Shown one piece after another: positions 25,255 through 33,247 of a stretch of 64,000 bases of DNA (position 1 is its first letter; every line of letters starts with the position of its first letter). The notes beneath the pieces were generated by a model. The model ran no database searches, had not been told where the DNA came from, and saw only the letters and a list, made by a program, of their open reading frames with translations. The stretch comes from Desulfatitalea sp. BRH_c12. Its GTDB lineage: Bacteria; Desulfobacterota; Desulfobacteria; Desulfobacterales; Desulfosarcinaceae. The position numbers and the translations under genes are program-made. The stretch spans positions 62,001 to 126,000 of the forward strand of contig LADR01000021.1 of the NCBI GenBank assembly GCA_000961655.1. Reading direction: 5' to 3'.

Positions 25255-26197
25255 AGAAGAGATTGCGCGGGTTTCCAGTTCATTGCGCGTGCAGTACAAC
25301 CTGTCGGCCATCGGGTGTGCCTTTCCCATTTACAAGTATGGCACCGAGGCGGCCAAACAAAAGTATGTCAGCAAACTGTGCAAGGGCGAGTACCTGGGTG
25401 GTTTTGCCATTACCGAACCCAACGCCGGCTCGGACATCATGTCCATCGAAACCCTGGCCGAGGAGAAGGATGACCACTTTGTCATCAATGGCTCTAAAAC
25501 CTGGATCTCCAACGCCAACCAGGCCGATGTGGTGATCTGCTACTGCTTCACGGACAAAGCCAAGGGCGGCAAGGGCCTTTCCGCCTTTATTGTCGAACTG
25601 AAAAACTTCAATGGCATCAAAACCACCGATCTGGACAAAATGGGATCGTACTCCTCGCCGACCGGCGAAATCTTTTTCGACAACACCCGCGTACCGCGCG
25701 AGAACCTGCTGGGCGAAGTGGGGGACGGGGCCAAGATCGTTTTCGGATCGCTGAACAACACCCGCCTGTCGGCCGCGGCCGGTGCGGTGGGGTGTGCCCA
25801 GGCGTGTCTGGATATCGCCACCAAATATTGCAACGAGCGCAAACAGTTCGGTCAGCAGATTGGCAAGTTCCAGATGAACCAGGACCTGATCGCCCAGATG
25901 GTTTGCGATGTGGAAGCGGCCCGCCTGCTGGTCTACAGGGCCTCGCTGCAAAAAGACGACGGTTTCCTGGGCAACGGCATGGAAGTGGCCCAGGCCAAAT
26001 ACTTTGCCGGTGAAGCGGCCATGAAGTGTGCCAACTACGCCTTGCGTATCATGGGCGCCTATGGCTACTCTTCCGAATACCCGATCGCCCGTTACTATCG
26101 CGATATCCCGACCTATGTGATGGTGGAAGGCTCGGCCAACATCTGCAAGACCATAATTTCCCAGGATCAGCTGGGCTATCGCAAAGCCAATAGATAA
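25034..26197 (+). CDS. Acyl-CoA dehydrogenase
   Basis: The 387-residue flavoprotein has the family signatures in order: N-terminal helical domain (KEHEMLRKAVQDFAKKKIAP), GGFAITEPNAGSDIMSIETL in the substrate/FAD region, INGSKTWISNANQADV, RLSAAAGAVGCAQACLDIAT, RKQFGQQIGKFQ and MGAYGYSSEYPIARYYRDI. The catalytic base is Glu365 in VEGSANI, the usual position (YEGTSEI in relatives). It would introduce a double bond into an acyl-CoA and pass electrons to electron-transfer flavoprotein. The enzyme lies in an operon with CoA-transferase and thiolase, forming most of a beta-oxidation-like route; hydratase and hydroxyacyl dehydrogenase are missing from the cluster. Its first 221 bases are duplicated upstream. 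Substrate chain not determined. Confidence 0.9.
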   Translation: MDFKLSKEHEMLRKAVQDFAKKKIAPFVDEWDANHYLPVEEVIRPMGDLGFFGAVIPEEYGGEDMGWLATSIITEEIARVSSSLRVQYNLSAIGCAFPIYKYGTEAAKQKYVSKLCKGEYLGGFAITEPNAGSDIMSIETLAEEKDDHFVINGSKTWISNANQADVVICYCFTDKAKGGKGLSAFIVELKNFNGIKTTDLDKMGSYSSPTGEIFFDNTRVPRENLLGEVGDGAKIVFGSLNNTRLSAAAGAVGCAQACLDIATKYCNERKQFGQQIGKFQMNQDLIAQMVCDVEAARLLVYRASLQKDDGFLGNGMEVAQAKYFAGEAAMKCANYALRIMGAYGYSSEYPIARYYRDIPTYVMVEGSANICKTIISQDQLGYRKANR

Positions 26198-26210
26198 TTA
26201 AATTGTACTG

Positions 26211-26248
26211 CAATCGGTGTTCCCATTCGCTGTTGGGGACACCGATTG
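26211..26248 (+). terminator. Strong hairpin after the dehydrogenase gene
   Basis: CAATCGGTGTTCCC pairs with GGGGACACCGATTG (13 of 14 positions) around a 10-base loop, starting 13 bases past the stop codon. There is no T run after the stem, so it may be a processing or RNA-stabilising hairpin, or an attenuator before the MFS gene, rather than a full terminator. Confidence 0.55.
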
Positions 26249-26279
26249 TTGCAGTTGTGATTATGTAGCGATAGCCTGA

Positions 26280-27584
26280 GTGGAGGAGAAGATTACTTCA
26301 ATACCAGCGACTCTTGAAACAATGCCGGACAGCGTCAAACGGTGGTTGATTTTTATACTTGCCTGCCTGATGTTTTTACTTTCTCAGTTTTATCGGGCCT
26401 CGGTGGCGGTTATTTCCCCTTCTTTGATCCAGGAACTTGCCATTGATACCCGGCAGTTAAGCCTGATATCAGCTGCATTTTTTTACGCCTTCGCCATTAT
26501 GCAGATCCCCATCAGCATGTATCTGGATGGCATCGGCCCTCGCATTTCCATGTCGGCGCTTTCCATGGTTGCTGTCATCGGTGCGATAGTGTTTGCCTTG
26601 GGTTCCTCCGTACCGACTTTAGTTTTAGGCAGGATATTAATGGGAGTGGGCATGGCTTGCAATCTGATGGGGACCTTGAAGATTATTACTCTTTGGTTTG
26701 ATCCCAGGCATTTTGCGACTTTATCTGCTGTGGTAGTCTCAATAGGCACCCTCGGGAACCTGATTGCTGCGACACCGTTGGTGCTGATTTCCCAAATGGT
26801 GGGATGGCGCAATTCATTTTTGGTCATCGGCGCCATTAATTTGCTGCTTGCATTTCTTTTTTACGTGATTGCCAGGGATCGTCCAAGCTCTTCGATGGGT
26901 CATGCCGTTCCCGAAGCCGCATCTACGCATCTCAGTGAAATTGCAAATAGCCTTCTCCGCTTACTCAAAGAGAAGGATTACTGGATTATTTCCATGGGCA
27001 CCTTTTTTCGATACGGCATATTCGCAGCCGTTCAGTCCCTGTGGGCTGGCCCATTCCTGATGCATGCGATCGGCGTGCCTGCAGTAGCTGCGGGTAATCT
27101 GCTTTTGTTGACGAGCATTGGAATGGTTATTGGGAGCCCAGTATCTGGTTGGCTGTCCGATACTGTTTTCAATAACAGAAAAGGCGTGATAATTACAGGA
27201 TTGATCATGATGGGGGCTATTCTCTTGCTTTTGACGAGATTGTCCCCTGGAACAGGAATGACTGGGCTGAGCGTCCTTTTTTTTGCTTTTGGTTTTTCCG
27301 CCAGTAATGGAGGCATCATGTATGCACATATTAAGGAGCGGATGGCACCTGAAGATGCAGGTGCCGCAATGACGGGTATTAATTTTTTCACGATGATTGG
27401 TGTTGCTGTATTTTTGCAGGGCTTAGGTAACATGATGCACTACCTACATCCTGAAGACTCTTTAGGGAATGCCGCATTCATCGACGTTTTTCGTTTTTGC
27501 GCTATATGTTTAGGGTTTACCACCATTTTTTATTTATTTACAGGTGAAACCCGGCGGAAAAGGGGCCATTCAGTTAAGGTTTGA
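26280..27584 (+). CDS. Major facilitator superfamily transporter
   Basis: This 434-residue protein has about 12 hydrophobic helices in two groups of six. Typical MFS features include the FYRASVAVISPSLIQELAID region after helix 1, LDGIGPRISMSALSMV in loop 2-3, and LSDTVFNNRKGVIITGL in loop 8-9. It probably imports or exports an organic acid related to the operon, which also encodes a TRAP carrier. The frame opens at a GTG (26280); an ATG at 26322 starts just before the first helix and has no good ribosome site, so the start is uncertain. The gene lies between the dehydrogenase and an IclR regulator on the same strand. Confidence 0.85.
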   Translation: MEEKITSIPATLETMPDSVKRWLIFILACLMFLLSQFYRASVAVISPSLIQELAIDTRQLSLISAAFFYAFAIMQIPISMYLDGIGPRISMSALSMVAVIGAIVFALGSSVPTLVLGRILMGVGMACNLMGTLKIITLWFDPRHFATLSAVVVSIGTLGNLIAATPLVLISQMVGWRNSFLVIGAINLLLAFLFYVIARDRPSSSMGHAVPEAASTHLSEIANSLLRLLKEKDYWIISMGTFFRYGIFAAVQSLWAGPFLMHAIGVPAVAAGNLLLLTSIGMVIGSPVSGWLSDTVFNNRKGVIITGLIMMGAILLLLTRLSPGTGMTGLSVLFFAFGFSASNGGIMYAHIKERMAPEDAGAAMTGINFFTMIGVAVFLQGLGNMMHYLHPEDSLGNAAFIDVFRFCAICLGFTTIFYLFTGETRRKRGHSVKV

Positions 27585-27680
27585 ACTAAAAAGCGGCATT
27601 CGTCTATATACAAACATAATAAAATAGTAATTAAGATGCTTTGATGACACCATTATTTTAGACATCCAGCAAGGTTATAA

Positions 27681-28511
27681 ATGCAAAAACGACAACCGAA
27701 ACATTTTATAGATGCTTTGGCACGAGGCATCCGCGTCTTGGAGGTTTTTTCAGCTAATCAGACCAGATTGACTCTGCAGGAAATTTCCGAGGCAACAGGG
27801 TTTAACAAAACAGCCGTTCAGAGGTTAACCGACACATTAATGACCCTGGGCTATCTGGGACGAAACAGGCGGAAGGAGTTTTACCTTGAGCCACGTATTC
27901 TGACCATAGGGTTTAGTTATTTAAATGGATTAGAACTTCGGCAAGTTGGTGCAACCCATCTTCGGGAATTCTCGCTGAAGATCAAACAGACTGTAAACAT
28001 AGCGGTTTTGGATGACTTGGACGTAATTTTTGTATTCAGAAACGAAATTCAGGGGTTTTTCAGTTTCGGTCTACGGGAAGGGTCAAGACTCCCAGTATAT
28101 TGCACAGCCTCAGGAAAAGTTTTGTTAGCTGCGCTTCCCGATGAAGAATTGGCAGAAAAACTTGACCGTATCCGGTTCGAGCCTTTGACTCGCTTCACCA
28201 TAACCGATGCCAGAAGTCTGGCGGCCGAAGTTGAACTTGTTCGCGATCGAGGCTATTCTATCGCGGATCAAGAAGGCGTCTTGGGACTTTATTCGTTGGC
28301 TGTGCCTATTTTCAATTATGAGGGCCAAGTCGTTGCAGCTGCCAACATCTCCCTAAAATCTGAAGAGAATGAACCTGAAAAGATCAGGCAGATAATCGAA
28401 TCACTTAAACAGGAGGGGGCCTGGCTTTCTTCCCGCATGGGATATGGTGGTTTTTACCCTAATCGGCCGTTTCGGGGAATCCGGGAAGATAGCGGAAGTG
28501 TTTCATTATAA
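27681..28511 (+). CDS. IclR-family transcriptional regulator
   Basis: The 276-residue protein has the N-terminal winged helix (ALARGIRVLEVFSANQTRLT, ISEATGFNKTAVQRLTDTLM, LGYLGRNRRKEFYLEPRIL) and the C-terminal effector domain (SRLPVYCTASGKVLLAALPD, DQEGVLGLYSLAVPIFNYEG, AAANISL). IclR proteins sense aromatic or small organic acids and control nearby catabolic genes. It is the last gene of the plus-strand catabolic region and probably regulates it, although it is on the same strand and not divergent. AAGG lies seven bases before the ATG. A second, different IclR gene is at 53806-54591. Confidence 0.9.
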   Translation: MQKRQPKHFIDALARGIRVLEVFSANQTRLTLQEISEATGFNKTAVQRLTDTLMTLGYLGRNRRKEFYLEPRILTIGFSYLNGLELRQVGATHLREFSLKIKQTVNIAVLDDLDVIFVFRNEIQGFFSFGLREGSRLPVYCTASGKVLLAALPDEELAEKLDRIRFEPLTRFTITDARSLAAEVELVRDRGYSIADQEGVLGLYSLAVPIFNYEGQVVAAANISLKSEENEPEKIRQIIESLKQEGAWLSSRMGYGGFYPNRPFRGIREDSGSVSL

Positions 28512-28646
28512 GAAATGGTTTATTACAAGTCATCTCAAAAAAAGTTGAAATTAGTGTAAAAAATCCAGACATAACTTCCTGATTATTCAATAAAAATAAA
28601 GATGTAAATCACAACCGAACAGTGAAAAACGGATAGAGCCCATAAT

Positions 28647-28670
28647 ACTTTCGGCAATACCACCGAAAGT
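28647..28670 (+). terminator. Terminator-like hairpin after iclR gene
   Basis: A perfect 8-bp stem (ACTTTCGG / CCGAAAGT, 8-base loop) is followed by TTTCGGGG. It stands 135 bp after the IclR stop codon. The T run is short, so termination is only likely. From here to 28873 no gene can be supported. Confidence 0.4.
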
Positions 28671-28873
28671 TTTCGGGGCCGTCGAGCTCGCGATCCGCAC
28701 GAGGTCTTCGAAGGCATATTATGGATTTTAAGAAGCGATGCTCCTTGGGAAGACCTGCCGGCACAACCTTATACGGGGTTCTATTGTCAAGGATTGATAA
28801 GGTTTTGATCAGATTTGAATTTTCATCTCTGGATATGTTTACCGCCGCACAGACGGCTTAGAAACGTCAACAG

Positions 28874-28980
28874 CAGGCGGTGCTTGTTTTTAATTATAGG
28901 CCAAACGCAGCCGGATGAAAAAAAATCACCGCTGGGCAAAAGGGCTCATGGGAGAAGTCCAAATATCAATATGGTGAACC
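28874..28980 (+). repeat. Dispersed repeat copy 2 (remnant of TPR gene 3' end)
   Basis: This matches 14921-15028, the 3' end of the TPR-like membrane protein gene. The copied codons (RRCLFLIIGQTQPDE...) are recognisable, but an insertion in a run of A residues shifts the frame, and nothing of the upstream 80 percent of the gene remains. It is a scrap of a second copy. Confidence 0.75.
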
Positions 28981-29058
28981 CACCCCCCAAGACAGCACCT
29001 GTTCTGCGTCCGCCAATCCTTTTCCAAAGAACACCTGGCCTTCACACCGGCCGCATAA

Positions 29059-29339
29059 ATGGTGCCTGCCAGCATTGCGGGTGATGGATGCACCCCCTCG
29101 ACCGCCAGGCAGTCAGTGCCAAACGATCGAGGGGTGCTTGTTAGCAAGAATGCGACAACCAGAACCTACGCGCACTGTTCCAAGGCATGTCCGGGCGGTA
29201 TTGTTATTGTATTCGTATCATCGTGATTTTCGGTTAAAAGGTTAACACCTAAGGTATCTTCCTGAAAAATCAGGTAATCATCGTCGTCGAGGTGTAAATC
29301 ATAAAGTTTAAACAGGTTACCACCTTCGACCCAGCTGGG
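29059..29339. repeat. Long direct repeat, copy 1
   Basis: About 281 bases here recur at 29442-29721, 383 bp away, with only a few differences, mainly in a C/G run of an internal hairpin. The unit carries a long inverted repeat (GCACCCCCTCGA at 29090-29101 with TCGAGGGGTGC at 29127-29137), and then the C-terminal coding end of an ATPase family on the minus strand. Only the shared unit is conserved; the flanking sequences differ completely. Confidence 0.9.
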
Positions 29340-29363
29340 AAGAGGTCTTCGTCCCTGTTGCAA
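29166..29363 (-). pseudogene. ATPase-family C-terminal fragment, copy 1
   Basis: On the minus strand the frame encodes SWVEGGNLFKLYDLHLDDDD followed by YLIFQEDTLGVNLLTENHDD. The same residues end the longer remnant at 29549-29983, and the motif (WVEGG.L.KLYDLHLD) matches WDVGGELQDLYDLHLDE near the end of the intact ATPase at 30624-32225. The match starts abruptly at the repeat edge (about 29339), so only the last 55 codons exist. Confidence 0.6.
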
Positions 29364-29441
29364 TCGTTATGATGGGCACAACCATTCACGGTCAAGCAGT
29401 GAATGGTATATTCAGCACCTTCGGATGCCAATTTTATTGCA

Positions 29442-29721
29442 ATGGTGCCTGCCAGCAATGCGGGTGATGGATGCACCCCTCGACCGCCAGGCAGTCAGTG
29501 CCAAACGATCGGGGGGGTGCTTGTTAGCAAGAATGCGGCAACCAGAACCTACACGCACTGTTCCAAGGCATGTCCGGGCGGTATTGTTATTGTATTCGTA
29601 TCATCGTGATTTTCGGTTAAAAGGTTAACACCTAAGGTATCTTCCTGAAAAATCAGGTAATCATCGTCGTCGAGGTGTAAATCATAAAGTTTAAACAGGT
29701 TACCACCTTCGACCCAGCTGG
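29442..29721. repeat. Long direct repeat, copy 2
   Basis: Second copy of the unit described at 29059-29339. In this copy the hairpin arms are GCACCCCTCGA (29473-29483) and TCGGGGGGGTGC (29509-29520), so pairing is a little weaker. The repeat ends inside the remnant ATPase-family gene, at the codons for DPSWVEGG. Confidence 0.9.
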
Positions 29722-29983
29722 GGTCTCCAGAAATCTCAAATGGGGTAGGTAGTATCCGATGGTTTGTTACTTTTATAAACGCTGACCCTGAGTGCTTTGC
29801 TTTTTGTTTAGTACGCTCATTGGCAAATGGTCTGCCATTGACATCGCACCAGACCAGCACTCCCTGCTCAAGCAGCGGGGTCAACCAATTGGACACGGCA
29901 GGCCTTGAAATATTAAATGCCTCCGAAATCATCCTCTGGGTGGCTGCGCCTTTGGCAGCGATGGGTCGGAAGAGGCCTGACAA
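29549..29983 (-). pseudogene. ATPase-family C-terminal fragment, copy 2 (winged-helix part)
   Basis: The 144 codons align with the C-terminal quarter of the ATPase at 30624-32225: ISRPAVSNWLTPLLEQGVLV against VTGPVISNWHPQLIEKGFLR, WCDVNGRPFANE against WCDNKGRSFADQ, then LPTPFEISGDPSWVEGGNLF against LPTPFDLTGDPRWDVGGELQ. This part is a winged-helix domain plus a short tail. The P-loop domain is missing, so it is a truncated paralogue. It could still be translated as a small DNA-binding protein, because the winged helix is complete. Confidence 0.65.
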
Positions 29984-30584
29984 TCATCTCTGCATTCCCC
30001 ACACGCGAAACAGGGTTAATAGGCTAACACCCAATTCATCTATCTGATATTTTTAAGTATAAATCATTTATAGCTATTAGCTTCGGATCAAATAACACCC
30101 AAACGGTGGCTTTGCCTTATTAGAGATCACGGCTTAAAACGGAGTTCGAATGGCCGATGCCCGAATGTTCCTTACACAAAGCCGCATGCCAAAAAGCCTG
30201 GCTATAAGGGTGGTCCGTATCGCGTGTGCTAAGATAGGTCGTTTCCCAAAGGCTTGAGGCAGGCCCTGCTTACAACACATGTATTGATTGAAGAAATGAA
30301 GGACGTTGTGATTCGATCAACCCATCAACTCAGTGGGATGATCGAAGAGACGGAGGGAGCGTTGGAGAAAACGCGGAAGGCACTGCATTAATTTCAATAA
30401 CCCCTGCTGGTCACAATAAGATATGGAGCTGAAGTTGCTGAGTTTCTCAGCATGCTCCATTCAAGGCTATAGCGTTTTGTAATCTATAGTGGTTGTCATA
30501 AGCTCGGGATCCGAAAAACGACTGCAAGTGACATTCGACACTGTCAGCGGGTTCTATTATCGCTTTTGTTGCATCGTTTTTCCA

Positions 30585-30600
30585 TTAACAGGCTAATACC
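30585..30600. repeat. 16-bp motif TTAANAGGYTAAYACC, last of four copies
   Basis: The motif occurs at 29234-29249 and 29617-29632 (inside the long repeats), 30016-30031 and here, 24 bp past the stop codon of the ATPase gene. The two outer copies (30016 and 30585) have different flanks, so the conservation is not just part of the long repeat. It may be a recombination or protein-binding site at the 3' ends of this gene family. Confidence 0.5.
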
Positions 30601-30623
30601 TCTATTTTTTTTAGTTATAATTA

Positions 30624-32225
30624 TTAGTTATCTACTCCTGGTCCGGTTCCTTGTTGAAAAAGCGGGTCAATACCGTCATCGGCGTCGGTGCAATTAGGGT
30701 CGTACCGTTCATCCAGGTGCAAGTCATAAAGGTCTTGCAATTCACCACCGACATCCCACCTTGGGTCACCGGTAAGGTCAAACGGGGTTGGAAGGCTTTT
30801 ACCACCTGCTACACATAGATAGGCCTGCCCTTTGTGTTTTGCAATATCCAAGGCTGCTTGATCGGCAAAACTGCGCCCCTTGTTATCGCACCAGCGCAGA
30901 AAACCTTTTTCAATAAGCTGGGGATGCCAATTGGATATTACAGGTCCGGTTACGTTTACCCTCCTGGCCAGTTCCCCAGGTGTGATTCTCCCCGCTGCCT
31001 GGATTGTTTTTATCTTTTTATCGGTGAGGTTATTTGGGTCCCCAATCCTTTCAGAGAAGTCTTTATGCATAAGCTGGTGAACGATCGCATAATCCGCATA
31101 GTCCGCTATAAGCCGCCCCTGCCCGTCTACATTTCTTTGTTTCTGATACAACAGTGTCACTATCATTATGGCACTCAGGACCCTTCCATAGGCCCGCCTT
31201 GCCTCATCCGGCAGTTCATTTAAACCGATAAAATCCACGATATCACCCGCGTATGGAATAACCACCTCCTTTGAATCCAGATTTTCCCGGTAATACTGCC
31301 AAACCTGTTCAATCTTCGAATCCACCGCACTTTTATTTCTCATCGCAGACCTTGCCATTTGCTCCAAGATCACTCTGGTTTGCTCTGGCGAGGTATCCGT
31401 ATTGGTCGTAATCGTTCGATCATCGACCTGAACCTCAAGCTTTTGGCGGGTGGTAGTTGTGACAAAGGAGGTGGGCCCCCTTGATTCCATATGCCTTGTA
31501 ACTCCAGATCCATCTGCCCTGTCATAGTACAACACCCCTTCGGATACGAGCGATCGAAGTGCCAGTGCAAATTCACTATCTTTTTTTCCTTTTAACTCAA
31601 GAGCATAGCCCTCTACCAGAACAAGCACCTTGTGTTCCAATCCTCCTTCAATGGTATAAAGGCTTTTTTTACTGCCGTTTATAATCAAATGGATGGCATT
31701 GGGGGGATGAAGCTTCAAACATGCCGACAGAATAAAAGATTTACCCGAACCCGCTTTCCCAGAGATTTTTAAGGACAGTGTATGGGGTTTTCCTCCTGTC
31801 ATTGGCAGCAACCTGGAATCGATGGTCAGATGGGTAAGGCCTATGGTTCGGCGTTCTCCCGAAACCCCCAGTAAATTTACATCATCGATCATTTTTCTGA
31901 AAAGCAACGGATCGCGCTCTATTAGGTCAGCGGCGATTCTTAGGGAGGTGTCATGTTGCCCCTCAAGAGCTGTTTTAATGGCGTCTGAAACAAAATTATC
32001 GATTTCCTTAATGCCGCTGTCGATGATTTGCTGTACTTCGCGGATCGACGAGGCATTGGTGCGGTGTCGGATGCGGCTCATAAGGCCCAATCTTACCGAT
32101 CGGTTAAATTTAAGCAACAGAGGGGCGATTTCATACTTGATCTTGTCGGATGCGGCATGGAGCTCTTCGGGAAGTTGGTTTATCAGGTCAATTACATCAT
32201 TTTTATTTGCATGTTCGTTTTTCAT
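30624..32225 (-). CDS. P-loop ATPase with C-terminal winged helix, mobile-element type
   Basis: The 533-residue protein has a helical N-terminal domain (1-150), then a P-loop ATPase: SGKAGSGKSFILSACLKLHP (Walker A), KVLVLVEGYAL (acidic strand in the Walker B position), and the run LRSLVSEGVLYYDRADGSGV, GPTSFVTTTTRQKLEV, NTDTSPEQTRVILEQMA. That run matches what I recall from the C-terminal ATPase of CHC2-primase-like proteins in Desulfobacterota mobile elements (usually GPTGLIVTTTAxxLHxENETR). The C-terminal 130 residues are a winged helix with a conserved tail. The most likely role is a replication or DNA-remodelling ATPase of an integrated element. AGGAG precedes the ATG. Two truncated copies of its 3' end lie just downstream. 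Confidence 0.65.
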   Translation of the reverse strand: MKNEHANKNDVIDLINQLPEELHAASDKIKYEIAPLLLKFNRSVRLGLMSRIRHRTNASSIREVQQIIDSGIKEIDNFVSDAIKTALEGQHDTSLRIAADLIERDPLLFRKMIDDVNLLGVSGERRTIGLTHLTIDSRLLPMTGGKPHTLSLKISGKAGSGKSFILSACLKLHPPNAIHLIINGSKKSLYTIEGGLEHKVLVLVEGYALELKGKKDSEFALALRSLVSEGVLYYDRADGSGVTRHMESRGPTSFVTTTTRQKLEVQVDDRTITTNTDTSPEQTRVILEQMARSAMRNKSAVDSKIEQVWQYYRENLDSKEVVIPYAGDIVDFIGLNELPDEARRAYGRVLSAIMIVTLLYQKQRNVDGQGRLIADYADYAIVHQLMHKDFSERIGDPNNLTDKKIKTIQAAGRITPGELARRVNVTGPVISNWHPQLIEKGFLRWCDNKGRSFADQAALDIAKHKGQAYLCVAGGKSLPTPFDLTGDPRWDVGGELQDLYDLHLDERYDPNCTDADDGIDPLFQQGTGPGVDN

Positions 32226-32359
32226 TTTAATCTCCTGTATTCAAGTAGTTTCACAATATCAGTCTCAAAATCTGCAGGTCCTCATGTTTTCAGTTTCTGG
32301 TTTTTCTAGTTCCTTTCTATGCGAGTAGTTCAATCCTTTTCTAAACCGCCTGTTGCCAT

Positions 32360-33067
32360 TTATTCACAAAGATTTTCATAGTCCGCCTGCCCGTATTCAA
32401 GGCGCAAGCGGGCGATCTCGACCACGGTTGGCAAGGTCTTGCGGAACGCCGGACCGGCAAGCTCAATCAGGGTCCAACCGACCAAAGCTGTGTTGAGCAA
32501 TGATACGGCAAAGCCTGCCAAGCTTAAAGATTGCTTGATGGATTGGCGTACGGCCTGACCGGTAATGATCATGGTCACGATCTTATTGACCATATCGGCT
32601 GTGGCTTTTGCCCCCAGTTGGTTGACCAGGCCTATTAGGTCCCCATCGGCCATCGCGCCCGCGCCTATCGACTTTCCATCGACTGAAGAGCCTTCTATTA
32701 AGACAGCTTCGATGTCGGCGCGTTGTTTCGGCGTGGCCTTTTCAAGGAACCGACTGATGAGCTTTTCCAGGATCTTTAATTCAAGGCTGGTTTCACTTTC
32801 GTTTTCATCGCAGGGTACTTCGAGTTTTTGGGCAACGTCCCGGACCACCGCGTCGTAGGCAACCCCTTTGCGGCCTCTGAGGATCGAGGCCAAGGTGTTG
32901 GATCCATCCAGGCAGATCTCTTTGACGAGCACTTGCGCACCTTCCTCTATATCGACGCCGTGTCGATCATAGATTGGCTTCAGTTGCTCTGGGGGGATGG
33001 CACTATTTTTTAGCAGTGCAATCAAATTTGCGTTGGCATCTGTGATCTTGCTTTTCATCGTATTCAC
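32360..33067 (-). CDS. YaaW-like (UPF0174-type) protein under a sigma-54 promoter
   Basis: The 235-residue protein has a helical N-terminal half (IPPEQLKPIYDRHGVDIEEG), then LEKLISRFLEKATPKQRADI, then a glycine-rich, hydrophobic C-terminal part (AGFAVSLLNTALVGWTLIEL). This order resembles the YaaW/UPF0174 family, whose function is poorly known; I hold that assignment only moderately. AAAGGAGGTG close to the ATG is a strong ribosome site. A near-consensus sigma-54 promoter sits 46-64 bp upstream of the ATG, and the divergent neighbour is a sigma-54 activator, so expression is probably switched on by that protein. The ATPase gene lies 134 bp downstream on the same strand and could share the transcript. 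Confidence 0.55.
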   Translation of the reverse strand: MNTMKSKITDANANLIALLKNSAIPPEQLKPIYDRHGVDIEEGAQVLVKEICLDGSNTLASILRGRKGVAYDAVVRDVAQKLEVPCDENESETSLELKILEKLISRFLEKATPKQRADIEAVLIEGSSVDGKSIGAGAMADGDLIGLVNQLGAKATADMVNKIVTMIITGQAVRQSIKQSLSLAGFAVSLLNTALVGWTLIELAGPAFRKTLPTVVEIARLRLEYGQADYENLCE

Positions 33068-33112
33068 CTCCTTTCCCGTTATTCTATAAGGTTCATGGTC
33101 TGGCTTACCCTT

Positions 33113-33131
33113 AAGCTAAATACATGCCAAC
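33113..33131 (-). promoter_or_regulatory. Sigma-54 (-24/-12) promoter
   Basis: On the minus strand the sequence reads TTGGCATGTATTTAGCTT, matching the sigma-54 consensus TGGCACG-N4-TTGCW: the GG and GC dinucleotides are present and separated by exactly ten bases. The start of transcription would be near 33103, leaving a short leader with a good ribosome site before the ATG at 33067. The divergent gene at 33248 encodes a sigma-54 activator, which strongly supports the call. Confidence 0.75.
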
Positions 33132-33189
33132 TACGATGGTGTTAAATTATATTAAATTTCAAATACTTGAATTTTTAGTTGAATCGTGT

Positions 33190-33234
33190 TAAATGTTATA
33201 TGTAATAACCTGAACCATCAGTCTGTAACATTTA
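33190..33234. promoter_or_regulatory. Inverted repeat, candidate activator-binding site
   Basis: TAAATGTTA (33190-33198) and TAACATTTA (33226-33234) are perfect 9-base inverted copies, centred 92-100 bp upstream of the sigma-54 promoter core, a normal distance for an enhancer. A direct repeat GTGTTAAAT occurs at 33139-33147 and 33186-33194. The site also lies just upstream of the activator's own ATG, so self-regulation is possible. Confidence 0.5.
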
Positions 33235-33247
33235 GCGTGAGGCAAGC

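Noticed and set aside
25280-25951. Antisense frame of 223 codons opposite the acyl-CoA dehydrogenase
   Set aside because: Shadow of the sense gene, with no start signal and no family pattern.
29090-29137. Integron attC site
   Set aside because: The long hairpin is followed by GTTAGC, which looks like a core site, but the matching RYYYAAC end and the extrahelical-base pattern are missing and no integron integrase is present.
30296-30391. Short frame with HVLIEEMKDVVIRSTHQLSG before the ATPase gene
   Set aside because: Helical and protein-like, but only 31 codons from an ATG, no ribosome site and no recognised family; too little to list as a gene.
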